A stretch of 64,000 nucleotides of DNA from JAJDUF01 sp965238265 (GTDB lineage: Bacteria > Chloroflexota > UBA11872 > UBA12225 > JAJDUF01). Shown here in pieces: positions 27,388 through 36,424 of the stretch. The position numbers and the translations under genes were made by a program. Where the stretch lies: positions 2,852,001 to 2,916,000 of the forward strand of contig OZ250185.1 of assembly GCA_965238265.1 (NCBI GenBank), read 5' to 3'. The notes beneath the pieces are model-generated. The model searched no databases. It saw only the letters and a program-made list of their open reading frames with translations, and had not been told where the DNA came from. How positions within the stretch are numbered: the first letter of the stretch is position 1; the number at the start of each line of letters is the position of its first letter.

Positions 27388-28442
27388 GATCAGTAGACCA
27401 GGACTACGGCGGCTCCGCCCCCCAATCGTACAGCTCATGGTCAAGATCAGCAGACCAGGACTCCGGCGGCTCCGGTGGCTACGGTGACTATGACGACGGG
27501 CAGAGCCGGTCCACCGGCCTCTTGGGACTGCCCTGGGGAGTCTGGATGGTCGTCGGCGGTGTGCTCGTGCTGCTCGTGCTGCTGTTCGGCTGCCGAGATA
27601 CGGCTAATCCCACCGGCGACATCGATGGTCAGGTGCTGGGGATGCCCAGCGTGGGCCAACAGCCGGTTGCGTTGGCAGGCGCGGCGGTGCTCATCGCCGG
27701 CAATCGCATTGAGTGCGGCACCCGCCCGGACAACTGCGTGGCCGAGACCGACGCTGCGGGGGCCTACCGCTTTGCCGACGTGCCCACCGGCAGCTATGGC
27801 CTGCTGTTTGTCTATGAAGATCCGACGTTCGCAGCGGGCAAGCCGCTCGATAACCAGGGGCGCGAGGTCAGTGTCTCCAAGAATGAGATCGAGACGGTCA
27901 GTGTAGTGCTGCTGCCGGAAGGAGTGACGCCGCCGCCAATACCGGCCGGGGTTTCCAGAGACACCGTGCCGCCCGGTGGGTATCGTGGCGGCGGTGGCGG
28001 CATCACGGACAACCCCTTCTTCTGGCTCTGGCTCATGGATCGGCCCTACGCCTTTGGCTACTCCCGGCCGCCGGTACTTAACGCGCCCCGCGGCGGCGGC
28101 CCGGTGACCTCAGGAGCGGACCTCCCGTCATCGTCGAGCACCGGGCGTCAGTACACACGCTACGGGCCATCCGGCGCTTCCGGCACAAAGTCAACGCCGA
28201 AAGCCATCTCCGCGAAAGGCGTCACGCGACCGGGCGCGGCGGCGGTCAGTACCGGCAGCCGGACCAGTACCGCGCGCGGCGTGACCCGCCCCGGCGGCGC
28301 CGCCATCAATAGCAGCACCCGTTCCGCCTGGAGCAATCAGGTTTCGCAGACGGTCCGCCCACCGGCGCGGGTCAGCAACTTTTCGGTCCGCAGCGCCGGA
28401 TCGTCCTCGCGTGGTGGTGGGGTGCGCGGTGGCGGGAAGTAA
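27384..28442 (+). CDS. Membrane-anchored protein with carboxypeptidase-regulatory-like domain
   Basis: A short, Gly/Ser/Tyr-rich cytosolic head (residues 1-50) precedes one membrane segment (VWMVVGGVLVLLVLLFGC). Outside lies a beta-sandwich of the carboxypeptidase regulatory / SpaA kind: IDGQVLGM...GAAVLIAGNRIEC...TDAAGAYRFADVPTGSYGLLF. The last 150 residues are Gly/Ser/Arg-rich and disordered and contain GVTRPG(A/G)AA twice. The GC at the end of the membrane segment could be mistaken for a lipobox, but there is no signal peptide start. It probably acts as the envelope component of the cluster. Family unknown. Confidence 0.68.
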   Translation: MRSVDQDYGGSAPQSYSSWSRSADQDSGGSGGYGDYDDGQSRSTGLLGLPWGVWMVVGGVLVLLVLLFGCRDTANPTGDIDGQVLGMPSVGQQPVALAGAAVLIAGNRIECGTRPDNCVAETDAAGAYRFADVPTGSYGLLFVYEDPTFAAGKPLDNQGREVSVSKNEIETVSVVLLPEGVTPPPIPAGVSRDTVPPGGYRGGGGGITDNPFFWLWLMDRPYAFGYSRPPVLNAPRGGGPVTSGADLPSSSSTGRQYTRYGPSGASGTKSTPKAISAKGVTRPGAAAVSTGSRTSTARGVTRPGGAAINSSTRSAWSNQVSQTVRPPARVSNFSVRSAGSSSRGGGVRGGGK

Positions 28443-28522
28443 CCGCGCTATCCCGCCACGGCCAAGCGCCGGGAACGGGACACGAGCCGGACGGACGAGT
28501 GGGAGCGACAGGGAGGAGAGCC

Positions 28523-29377
28523 ATGACCGTAGATGAGCTGATCGAGAGCATCGCCCCTTTGTGGCAGAGCGTGGTCTTCGTGATCGTGGCGCTGGTCTTT
28601 ATGTACCTGCTCAAGCTCTGGCGCGACTGGCGCACGCCCTTTGACGACGACCATGAGCTTGCGGACCAGCGCAACCTGGCCGTGGGGCTACGCCGGGCCG
28701 GGCTGTACGTGGCGGTCGCTATTGGGATGAGCGGGGCGCTCACCGGCCCATCCCTGGGGTTCGTCAACGACTTGATCGAGTTTGCCATTGATGGGGTGCT
28801 GGTCGTAGTGCTCCTCAATCTCGCCCGGTTCATCAGTGACGTGCTGATGGTGCGAAAGGTGGGCCATGACGCCGCGGTGGCGCAAGGCAACGTCGCCGTG
28901 GGCCTCGTCGAGGCGGGGGCCTATCTCGCCACCGGCCTGATCCTCTACGGCTCCTTCACCGGCGAGGGCGGAGACCTCTTGAATCCCATCGTCTTCTTCG
29001 TCCTGGGGCAAGCCGTGCTGCTGATCCTCTATGAGCTGTATCAGTGGATCACGCCGTTCCACGTCACCGAGGAGATAGAGAAAGGCAACGCGGCTGCCGG
29101 TCTGGCCGTGGGGGGGATTCTGACGGCGCAGGGGGTGATCCTCAGCGCCAGCATTGCCGGCCCCTTTGTGAGCTGGACGGCCGATCTCGTCTCGTTCGCC
29201 ATCAGCGCGCTCACCGGCATCATTCTGCTGTTGGCGAGCCGCAAGGTGATTGACTGGCTGTTCCTGCCCCGCACAACGCTCCAAATCGAGATCGAGCGCG
29301 ACCGGAACGTCGCCGCGCTGGCCCTCACCGAAGGGATGATCATTGCCGTTGCCATCATCATCAGCACGGTGATCTAG
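28523..29377 (+). CDS. DUF350 membrane protein with four internal repeats
   Basis: An integral membrane protein with about eight hydrophobic helices. A motif of the form (R/G)N-x-A-x-(A/G)L...G...A.(G/A)I is seen four times: RNLAVGLRRAGLYVAVAIG, GNVAVGLVEAGAYLATGLIL, GNAAAGLAVGGILTAQGVIL and RNVAALALTEGMIIAVAIII. This fits DUF350 (YjfL-like) domains in tandem. Function is unknown; in other bacteria such genes accompany membrane-stress modules. The ATG at 28523 follows GGAGGAG. It lies between the anchored protein and the aminopropyltransferase gene in one strand-uniform set. Confidence 0.85.
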   Translation: MTVDELIESIAPLWQSVVFVIVALVFMYLLKLWRDWRTPFDDDHELADQRNLAVGLRRAGLYVAVAIGMSGALTGPSLGFVNDLIEFAIDGVLVVVLLNLARFISDVLMVRKVGHDAAVAQGNVAVGLVEAGAYLATGLILYGSFTGEGGDLLNPIVFFVLGQAVLLILYELYQWITPFHVTEEIEKGNAAAGLAVGGILTAQGVILSASIAGPFVSWTADLVSFAISALTGIILLLASRKVIDWLFLPRTTLQIEIERDRNVAALALTEGMIIAVAIIISTVI

Positions 29378-29415
29378 GTTCCGTTGACACTTCTCCATCA
29401 TTCCCTGATACTTGC

Positions 29416-29463
29416 CCGTCATTCCCGCGAAAGCGGGAATCCACCCCTGCCGCCGGAATGACG
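29416..29463. repeat. R2 palindromic repeat copy plus half copy
   Basis: CGTCATTCCCGCG/CGCGGGAATCC-type palindrome followed by a second partial CCGGAATGACG. It lies between DUF350 and the aminopropyltransferase gene, so the repeat is probably within the transcript. Confidence 0.75.
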
Positions 29464-29470
29464 AAAGGGG

Positions 29471-31252
29471 GTGGACGACGCATCGGTCGGCAGTGAGGCA
29501 ATCGCAGGCATGGCACAGGCCCCGGAGCAGGACACGCGCGGGACCGCTCCGGCAGCGCTGAACCGTGGCTGGGCGGCCCACCTCCCGACCATCCTACTCG
29601 CCTCCTGCATGTTCTTCACCGGCGCCGCCGGTCTCGTCAGCGAGTACGTCCTCAGCACGGTCAGCACCTACATTCTCGGCAACTCCATCGAACAGTTCAG
29701 CGTGATTATCGCGCTGATGCTCTTGATGATGGGGTTGGCCGGCTATCTCCAGCGCTACCTGAGCGACCGTCAGCTGCTCGACAAGTTCATCCTCGTGGAG
29801 AGCGGCCTGGCGCTGCTCGCCGGGTTCGCCCCGCTCGCCATCTATGCGTCGTTCGGGTATCTGCCCTCCCATTTCCGTTTGATCCAATACTTCTTCGTCA
29901 TCGCGATTGGCTTGCTGATCGGGTTTGAGATTCCGCTGGTGCTGCGGATCAATCAGCAGTACGTCAAGAGCCTCGGCGCCAACCTGGCCACGACCTACGC
30001 CTTCGACTACGTGGGCAGTTTTGTCGGCGCGTTGATCTGGACCTATGTGCTGCTCCGCACCTTTCCGATCACCGAGATCAGCTTCCTCGTCGCCGGCGTG
30101 AACTTCGCCATCGCCGCCGTGACGTTTACCTACTTTCTGTCCCGCGGCCTCATCACCGCGCGATGGCTGACCACCGTGGCCGTGCTCGTGACCATTGCCG
30201 CCCTCAGCTACGGCTACACGCACAATCGGGGCTGGAGCCAGCTCCTCGAACAGCGCTTCTACCGCGATCCGGTCGTCTTTTCCGAGCTAACCCGGTATCA
30301 GCAATTGGTCCTCACGCACAGTCGGGCGGCGAATGACTATCGGTTCTTCATCAACGGCAATCTGCAATTCTCCAGCGTGGATGAGGCGATCTACCACGAG
30401 CACCTGGTCCACCCGCTCATGTCGCTGGTCCCGGATCGCCGCCGCGTGCTCGTGCTCGGCGGCGGTGACGGGCTGGCGCTCCGCGAGCTGCTGAAGTATC
30501 CGCAGGTCGAGACGGTGACGCTGGTGGACATAGACCCGGCGGTCATCCGGGTGGCGGCGACCCATCCGGTGCTCACCATGCTCAACGAGCGCGCCTTTGC
30601 CGATGCGCGGGTGTTTGCCCAGTCCTCGCCCGGCGTCGCTGCCAGCGGCGAACGGGCCACGTTGCACCAGACGCCGCGGCAAGGATACGCTCGCAGTGCA
30701 GCGTCCTCAGAGCCGGTCGGGCGCGTCGAGGTCTTCACGATTGACGCCGACCGCTTCCTGGGCGAGGTCAGCGGCGTCTGGAACGCGGTCGTCATTGACC
30801 TCCCGGACCCTAGCGCTATCGAGCTGGCCAAGCTCTATAGCCGGGAGTTCTACCGGAAGGTGCGCCGGGTGCTGGCGCCGGGCGGCATGGTCGCGTTGCA
30901 AGCCACCTCACCGTACCACGCGCAGGAGTCCTTCTTGGCCATCAACCGCACGCTCCAAGCGGCGGGCTTCCAGACGTTGCCCTACCATGACAACGTGCCC
31001 AGCTTTGGCGATTGGGGGTGGATTCTGGCCTGGTATGATACTCCTGAAATGGAGATCAGAGGGAAGCTCGCGGGGCTACACTCCTTGCCAGTGCCGACCC
31101 GCTACTTAACCCCGGAGGTCGTGCGGCAGGCGCTCGTCTTCGGCAAGGGGCGGCTGGAAAGCGAGCACACCGACATCAGCACGCTCATGGCGCCGCGCGT
31201 GCTGGACTATTACCGCTACGAGAGCTGGCGCGGCGAGCGCCGCGCGCCATGA
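29471..31252 (+). CDS. Membrane-fused spermidine synthase-like aminopropyltransferase
   Basis: The N-terminal 260 residues contain about seven membrane helices (AAGLVSEYVLSTVSTYILG..., GFEIPLVLRINQQY). The C-terminal half is a polyamine synthase Rossmann fold: RVLVLGGGDGLALRELLKY, TLVDIDPAV, VVIDLPDPS and the AFY/GWILA substrate region. It would transfer an aminopropyl group from decarboxylated SAM to an amine, or do a related reaction, at the membrane. About 35 extra residues (ARVFAQSSPGVAASG...) sit between the DIDP strand and the next core strand. The start is probably GTG at 29471; an ATG at 29510 is also possible. Its stop overlaps the next ATG. Confidence 0.88.
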   Translation: MDDASVGSEAIAGMAQAPEQDTRGTAPAALNRGWAAHLPTILLASCMFFTGAAGLVSEYVLSTVSTYILGNSIEQFSVIIALMLLMMGLAGYLQRYLSDRQLLDKFILVESGLALLAGFAPLAIYASFGYLPSHFRLIQYFFVIAIGLLIGFEIPLVLRINQQYVKSLGANLATTYAFDYVGSFVGALIWTYVLLRTFPITEISFLVAGVNFAIAAVTFTYFLSRGLITARWLTTVAVLVTIAALSYGYTHNRGWSQLLEQRFYRDPVVFSELTRYQQLVLTHSRAANDYRFFINGNLQFSSVDEAIYHEHLVHPLMSLVPDRRRVLVLGGGDGLALRELLKYPQVETVTLVDIDPAVIRVAATHPVLTMLNERAFADARVFAQSSPGVAASGERATLHQTPRQGYARSAASSEPVGRVEVFTIDADRFLGEVSGVWNAVVIDLPDPSAIELAKLYSREFYRKVRRVLAPGGMVALQATSPYHAQESFLAINRTLQAAGFQTLPYHDNVPSFGDWGWILAWYDTPEMEIRGKLAGLHSLPVPTRYLTPEVVRQALVFGKGRLESEHTDISTLMAPRVLDYYRYESWRGERRAP

Positions 31253-32343
31253 TAATCTTCCTGCGCGCCCTGCGCCTCCGGCGCCTGGCGAACGAGCACC
31301 GGCCGCTGGCCTGGCTGCTGTACGGCTTTGCGCTGGCGCTGCTGGTCTCGCTCTCGTTTGTGGTTACCTTCAAGTACCTCGAAGACGTGTCCTGGGAGGA
31401 AGCCGTCTGGCAGGCGTGGCAGGCCAATACCACGGTGGGCTATGGCAGCCGTCCGGCGGAGTCGACATGGGGACGGGTTGCGACGATGGTGCTCGGTACG
31501 GTTGGCATTGCCCTCGTCGGGGCGACGATCACGGCCGTCTTCGATTACCGCACCAACCAGCGTCAGCGGAGGAGAATAGGCCTGATGAAAAACCCTTATC
31601 GGGACGGCTACGTCGTGTTCAATTTTCCGGGGCGGGCGCGGTTCATGGCACTGGTGCGGGAGCTACGCCACGTCGAGGAGGACGTTGGTATCTGCGTGGT
31701 GGACGGTCGACTGGAAGAGCTGCCGGATAGCGTCGCCACGTTGCCGTCCATCCATTTTGTGCGCGGCTCTATCCTCGATAGAGCAACCTATGAGCAAGCC
31801 GGTCTGAAAAACAACCGCGTGGTGATTGTGTTCCCGATTGATCCCTCGGTGCCCGATTCGGACGCCACGACGAAGACGGTGGTGGACCTGGTAGAACGGT
31901 TCGTGGCGACGGACTCGCGCGTGATCTACGTGCTCGTTGATCCGGAGAACGAGTGGATGTTCGGAGACGCCCGCTCCACGTCCGTCCTGGAATCGATGGA
32001 CGTCTTGGCCGTCGTCCAGGAGTGTCAGGACCCGTATAGCGCTCCCGCGATCCAGCGACTCTTGCACAATACCGAGGGCGCCGACCTCGATACCGTGCGG
32101 CCACAGCGGATCATTGGCTGGACGTGGGGTGCTCTGCAAGTCCAGAGCGCGCTGGCGGCGGAGCGTTTGCAGGTGCAGTTCAACCCACTGTCCATCATCA
32201 AGAACGGTGCTCCCGATAACTGCCCGGCAGCGCCGACGGTGATCGAGGCCAGCGATCTCCTGTGCGTGATTGTCCAGCGGGGCCTGGACTGGGATCGGTT
32301 CGAGCAGGAGCTTGTCCGCGCCGGGGAGGACGGTTCGGCGTAA
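31249..32343 (+). CDS. Potassium channel with cytosolic TrkA-N-like domains
   Basis: Two membrane helices flank a pore loop with a standard K+ selectivity filter TTVGYG (61-66). The cytosolic part has two RCK/TrkA-N-like Rossmann segments (GYVVFNFPGRARFMALV and the NNRVVIVFP and RVIYVLVDPENEW strands). It likely opens in response to a ligand or redox state. It is coupled to the aminopropyltransferase gene by an ATGA overlap. DUF2617, DUF350, membrane aminopropyltransferase and an ion channel are a recurring group in bacteria. Confidence 0.9.
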   Translation: MIIFLRALRLRRLANEHRPLAWLLYGFALALLVSLSFVVTFKYLEDVSWEEAVWQAWQANTTVGYGSRPAESTWGRVATMVLGTVGIALVGATITAVFDYRTNQRQRRRIGLMKNPYRDGYVVFNFPGRARFMALVRELRHVEEDVGICVVDGRLEELPDSVATLPSIHFVRGSILDRATYEQAGLKNNRVVIVFPIDPSVPDSDATTKTVVDLVERFVATDSRVIYVLVDPENEWMFGDARSTSVLESMDVLAVVQECQDPYSAPAIQRLLHNTEGADLDTVRPQRIIGWTWGALQVQSALAAERLQVQFNPLSIIKNGAPDNCPAAPTVIEASDLLCVIVQRGLDWDRFEQELVRAGEDGSA

Positions 32344-32346
32344 GCG

Positions 32347-32392
32347 CCTCACCCCCCGGCCCCCTCTCCATCGCCGAGCGATAGAGAGGGAG
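32347..32392. repeat. R4 palindromic repeat copy
   Basis: CCTCACCCCCCGGCCCCCTC followed by an inverted GAGAGGGAGAG end. It lies between the channel gene and the convergent B12 importer operon and could act as a bidirectional terminator. Confidence 0.7.
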
Positions 32393-32441
32393 AGTCCGAC
32401 ACCTATCCTGTCCATCCTGTGCATCCATGTGCATACCCCGG

Positions 32442-33320
32442 TCAGCCTGCCCTCTCCCCCAGCGCCGCCAGCACCGTGACTCGCAGCGTCCCCAGCCACG
32501 GATCGCGCTCGACGACCGCGCGCACGCCGAAGGCCCGCGCCAGGTTCGCCGGTGTCAGCACCGCAGCGACCGTGCCGGCCGCGAGTACCCGCCCCTCGTG
32601 CAGCAGCACCAGCCGGTCACAGTAGCGCGCCGCCAGCGTCAGGTCGTGGATGGCTCCTACTGCCGTGAGGCCCTGATCCACGAGGTCGCGGACCAGCCCC
32701 AGTAGTTGGAGCTGATGATGCACGTCCAGGTTGGCGGTCGGCTCATCCAGCAGCAGCAACCGCGGCTCCTGCGCCAGGGCACGCGCCACCACCACCCGCT
32801 GCCGTTCGCCGCCGGATAGCTCGGTGATGAGCCGCGTGGCGAACGGCTCGACCGCGGTGCGCTGCATCGCTGCCTGGGCCAGCGCCCGGTCCTGCTGCGT
32901 CTCGACCTGGAACCGGCGCAGGTGGGGATTGCGCCCCATAAGCACGACTTCCAGGCAGGTGAACCCGAAGTCCAGCACCGTCGTCTGGGGCACCAGCGCA
33001 ACTTGCTGGGCGATCCGTCGCGCCGACTGGTGGGCCAGGTCCTGCTGATCGAGGTAGACTTTGCCGGCGCTCGGAGACACCAGCTTACTGAGGGTGCGTA
33101 GCAGGGTCGTCTTGCCGGCGCCATTCGGCCCGATCAGCCCGACGAACTCCCCCGGCCTGGCCCTGAAGTCCACCGCCTCCACCAGCGCTTGGCCCTCGAT
33201 CTCGTAAGCGACTTGGTGTGCGGCAATCTCCGCGCCCCCGGGGCCGGTTGACGCAGCCGCCCCATTGGCCAATTCGGCAGGGCTGGCCGGACGCGAGCGG
33301 AGCGGCGGAAGGGTGGTCAT
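32442..33320 (-). CDS. btuD: ABC transporter ATPase, cobalamin import
   Basis: ATP-driving subunit of a type II (BtuCD-like) importer. Walker A GPNGAGKTT, Q-loop ALVPQ, signature LSGGERQR, Walker B LLLLDEP and the switch His (AIHDL) are all in place. About 35 residues precede the domain. The start overlaps the permease stop by 4 nt (ATGA). The cobalamin riboswitch at the head of the operon supports B12 as substrate; heme or siderophore importers look similar otherwise. Confidence 0.93.
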   Translation of the reverse strand: MTTLPPLRSRPASPAELANGAAASTGPGGAEIAAHQVAYEIEGQALVEAVDFRARPGEFVGLIGPNGAGKTTLLRTLSKLVSPSAGKVYLDQQDLAHQSARRIAQQVALVPQTTVLDFGFTCLEVVLMGRNPHLRRFQVETQQDRALAQAAMQRTAVEPFATRLITELSGGERQRVVVARALAQEPRLLLLDEPTANLDVHHQLQLLGLVRDLVDQGLTAVGAIHDLTLAARYCDRLVLLHEGRVLAAGTVAAVLTPANLARAFGVRAVVERDPWLGTLRVTVLAALGERAG

Positions 33321-34414
33321 AGCGTCGTACTCCGGCGCTTGTTGCGATACAGCAGAAACAGGAAGAAGGGCGCACCCAGCACGGCCGTCACCAGGCTCAC
33401 GCGCAGCTCCTGGGGCCGGAACAGCATCCGCGACGCGAAGTCGGCCCAGATCAGGAAGATGGCGCCGCCCAGGACACTGGCCGGGAACAGGAGCCGGTGA
33501 TCCGGCCCCACGAGCAGGCGCAGGACGTGGGGCACGATCAGGCCGACGAAGCCGATGATGCCACTCACGGCCACGCCAACGGCGGTTATGAGCGACGAGA
33601 GGCCGAGCAGGATCAGGCGCGTGCGGGTGACATTGACTCCCAAGCTGCGTGCCGAGTCTTCACCCAGGAGCATGATATTGAGGTCGCGGGCGAAGACAAA
33701 CAGCAGGACGATCCCCACCAGCACGGGCGGTGCTATCAGCTGCACGTGGGTCCAGCTGCGGGCAGTCAAGCTGCCGGTAAGCCAGAAGATGATCTCGCGC
33801 AGGGCGTTGGCGTCGGCCAGCAGCGTGAGGATGGCCGAGATGATGGCCGAGACGAAGGCGCTGATCGCTGCCCCGGCCAGGATCATCGTGGCCAGCGGCG
33901 CAACGCCGCGCGTCACCGAGATGCCATAGACGAGGAGCGCGACGGCCAGCGCCCCGACGAACGCCAGGCCGGGTAGCGCCAGATAGTGTAGCTGGTGGAG
34001 GCCGAGGTAGATGGCCAGCACTGCGCCGAGCGCCCCGCCGGTGGAGACCCCGATGATGCCGGGGTCGGCCAGCGGGTTGCGGAAGAGGCCCTGCATCGCC
34101 GTCCCGGCGGCGGCCAGCGCCGCGCCTACCAGCGCCGCGACCATCACACGGGGCAGCCGGATCTGGCCAATGATCTGGGTTTGGGCCTCCGTCGTTGGCA
34201 CACCGGTCTCGATGCCGACGTGGCGCAGCAAGACGGAGGCCGAGACATCGAGCGGCACATCCACCGCCCCCAGCGCCGTGGTCACGACCAAGGTCAGCGT
34301 CAACAAAGCGAGTAGCCCCCCCACTACGAGAGCCAGCCGGACCGGGAGGGGAATGCGGACATCGGTAGGCAACCGCCATACCGTTCTGGCCACTGCCAGC
34401 ACTTGCGTCGCCAT
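33317..34414 (-). CDS. btuC: FecCD/BtuC-family permease, cobalamin import
   Basis: Membrane subunit of the importer with nine to ten helices. Family segments include GIIGVSTGGALGAVLAI, GVAPLATMILAGAAISAF, FARDLNIMLLGEDSARSLGVN (coupling helix) and the C-terminal GIIGFVGLIVPHVLRLLVG. I chose the ATG at 34414 with AGGGA upstream; an extra nine codons are open before it. It is expected to form a dimer with two copies of the ATPase. Confidence 0.92.
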   Translation of the reverse strand: MATQVLAVARTVWRLPTDVRIPLPVRLALVVGGLLALLTLTLVVTTALGAVDVPLDVSASVLLRHVGIETGVPTTEAQTQIIGQIRLPRVMVAALVGAALAAAGTAMQGLFRNPLADPGIIGVSTGGALGAVLAIYLGLHQLHYLALPGLAFVGALAVALLVYGISVTRGVAPLATMILAGAAISAFVSAIISAILTLLADANALREIIFWLTGSLTARSWTHVQLIAPPVLVGIVLLFVFARDLNIMLLGEDSARSLGVNVTRTRLILLGLSSLITAVGVAVSGIIGFVGLIVPHVLRLLVGPDHRLLFPASVLGGAIFLIWADFASRMLFRPQELRVSLVTAVLGAPFFLFLLYRNKRRSTTL

Positions 34415-34529
34415 AAATCCCTGACCAGACGTTCCCGCCAACGCAGGGGCGCAACATGTTGCGCCCCAGACCTACGCCCCTACCCAGACCTACCCTTATT
34501 GCAGACGGTGCAGCCCTCCTGTTGGATAG

Positions 34530-36149
34530 CTACGGCACCAAGCTGGGGTGCAACACCTGCGCCATGTCATAGACGGCCTCGGCGATGAACTGTGAAACGG
34601 CCGTCATATGCTTGGCCGGGATGACGTAGGTCTGTTTGTTTTTCACCGCATTGACCGTGGTGAGCGCCGGGTGGCCCACGAACTCCTCCTGCCACCGCGG
34701 CTGGTTGTCGGGGCTGTACTCGTCCATGATGATGACATCGGGATTAAGCGCGACGACCTTCTCCAATGAGATACTGCCGAACGGCCCAATCCCGGCCTCT
34801 TCCGCCACGTTGATACCACCGGCCCGCTCGATGATGTCGGACCCGGTGGAGCCGATGCCCGCAGTGGCACCGAACGAGTCGTAGAACAGGACCCGCGGCT
34901 TGCTCGCGGCTTGCGCTACGGCCGCCTCGACCCCCTGGATGCGGGCTTCCATCTGCGCGACGAGCGCCTCGCCGTGCGTCTCCTCGCCCACAACCTGGGC
35001 GACAAACCGGATGTTGTCCTTGATCCGGTCCACCGAATCGAAGAGCTGCATGGTAATCACTCTATACCCGAGGTCCTTGAGCAGCTTGACGCTGTCCGCA
35101 TTCGTATAGGTAGCAGCAAACACGAGGTCGGGCTGGAGCGCGGCGATTTGCTCGGGGTCTGGGCCGACCGTCGTCAGCCCCTGCGCCTGGTCGGCGACGT
35201 TGGTCCAGATCGAGTTAGCGGCCAAGTACGTGACCGCCGCAACACGGTCGGGGGCCACCAGCGAGAGCAGAATCTCATCGGCGCCCAGCATCAGTGAGAC
35301 GATCCGCTGCGGCCGCTCCTTGATGTAATGCGCTTGGCCCGTCGCATCCACGACGGTCCGCGGGAACGTGCCCGCGGCTACCGTGACCGGGGCCTCGGCG
35401 GGTAGGAGGGCGGCCCGGTCGTCCACCGGCTGCGCGGCATAGCCGGGGATAAAGCCGGCTTCTCGCGCCAGCTGGCTGCCCCAGTTGATGGTCACCTCGC
35501 CCGCCCTTGCCCAGGGTGTCGTAGTTTTCCACTGTTGCAGGACGGCCCGCTGGGTACGCAAGGCCACGACCTCACCCTGGTCTACTACGCGACTCGTCGG
35601 GAGGCCGAACGCTACCAAGGGGCTGGGCTGGCCCGACCAATACGCCGCACTGAGATCCGGATTGTCCCCCAAGACGCTGAGGCGATTCCGGATGACTTCC
35701 CACTTGGTCAGGCCGGCCTCTTCCGGCCAGGCGTCGGGCAGGGGGATTTGCCGGGCCAGGAACAAGAAAGTGTCGTAGCCCTCGTCCGAGAGCCGGTCCA
35801 TGACGTTGACAAAGTCCACGCGCTCGGTCTGGGGGTTCCACTGCAGCAAGAACTTCTCGGTGGCCTGCACCCAGAAGCCGTCTTGCCGGAAGCGGTTGGT
35901 GATGGGGTAGCCGAGCGTGGTGGGGCCACCCCAGCGCCGGTATTCGTCCCAGAACGGCGCGTCATCGCTGTTGGTGATGGCGAAGCCCAGCTGTGGATCG
36001 GAGACGCCGCTGGCCTGGGTATAGAAGCGGCCAGCGGTAACTGCCCGATCCGGCCCCGACTGCGCCAGCGCCGGCGTTGCCAGCAGTGTCAGCGCCAGTG
36101 CCCACAGCGTCGAAACGATAGCGACAATGCGACGGTAGCGCTTGCTCAT
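34530..36149 (-). CDS. btuF: Cobalamin-binding lipoprotein-like protein with N-terminal extra domain
   Basis: A secreted protein (signal peptide: MSKRYRR, a hydrophobic core, then ALAQS). Residues about 50-260 form a domain with FWDEYRRWGGPTTLGYPITNRF, FWVQATEKFLLQWNP and a second APFWDEY-like pattern, a kind of repeat common in exported proteins of Chloroflexota. The C-terminal 270 residues are a BtuF/FhuD-type periplasmic-binding fold: QRIVSLMLGADEILLSLVAPDRVAAV, PDLVFAATYTN, RVLFYDSFGATAGIGSTGSDIIERAGG and LNPDVIIMDEYS. This fusion roughly doubles the normal BtuF length. There is no lipobox cysteine, so it should be anchored by other means, perhaps by the extra domain. Confidence 0.9.
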   Translation of the reverse strand: MSKRYRRIVAIVSTLWALALTLLATPALAQSGPDRAVTAGRFYTQASGVSDPQLGFAITNSDDAPFWDEYRRWGGPTTLGYPITNRFRQDGFWVQATEKFLLQWNPQTERVDFVNVMDRLSDEGYDTFLFLARQIPLPDAWPEEAGLTKWEVIRNRLSVLGDNPDLSAAYWSGQPSPLVAFGLPTSRVVDQGEVVALRTQRAVLQQWKTTTPWARAGEVTINWGSQLAREAGFIPGYAAQPVDDRAALLPAEAPVTVAAGTFPRTVVDATGQAHYIKERPQRIVSLMLGADEILLSLVAPDRVAAVTYLAANSIWTNVADQAQGLTTVGPDPEQIAALQPDLVFAATYTNADSVKLLKDLGYRVITMQLFDSVDRIKDNIRFVAQVVGEETHGEALVAQMEARIQGVEAAVAQAASKPRVLFYDSFGATAGIGSTGSDIIERAGGINVAEEAGIGPFGSISLEKVVALNPDVIIMDEYSPDNQPRWQEEFVGHPALTTVNAVKNKQTYVIPAKHMTAVSQFIAEAVYDMAQVLHPSLVP

Positions 36150-36424
36150 TCGCTGTGCTCTCCTTGCCTGTTTTGTGATCTGTGGTCGGTGGAGGTGGCT
36201 GCACCCCCGCCCGCCTCCGGCGGACGGGGGTGAGGAGCGAGGCCAAGCTAGGACGTGACCGGCCAGCTACGAGTAGCGGTACCGGCGCCAAGAGTCGGTG
36301 GTGCTACCTAGCGTTGGCGGGTGGAGAATCTGTCCTGCGGACAGAAGCACTGCGGCGGGGGTACGGAGAGAGGTAGCGCCTCTCGATGGAGCATTATCAT
36401 GGGGATGCCGTCTCCTTTCTCTCG
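36150..36424 (-). other. Leader between the cobalamin riboswitch and btuF
   Basis: About 275 nt separate the riboswitch from the btuF start. A clear hairpin, GAGAGG and CCTCTC with a five-base loop (36368-36384), lies just after the riboswitch and may be part of its expression platform. The rest shows no gene. Confidence 0.5.
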
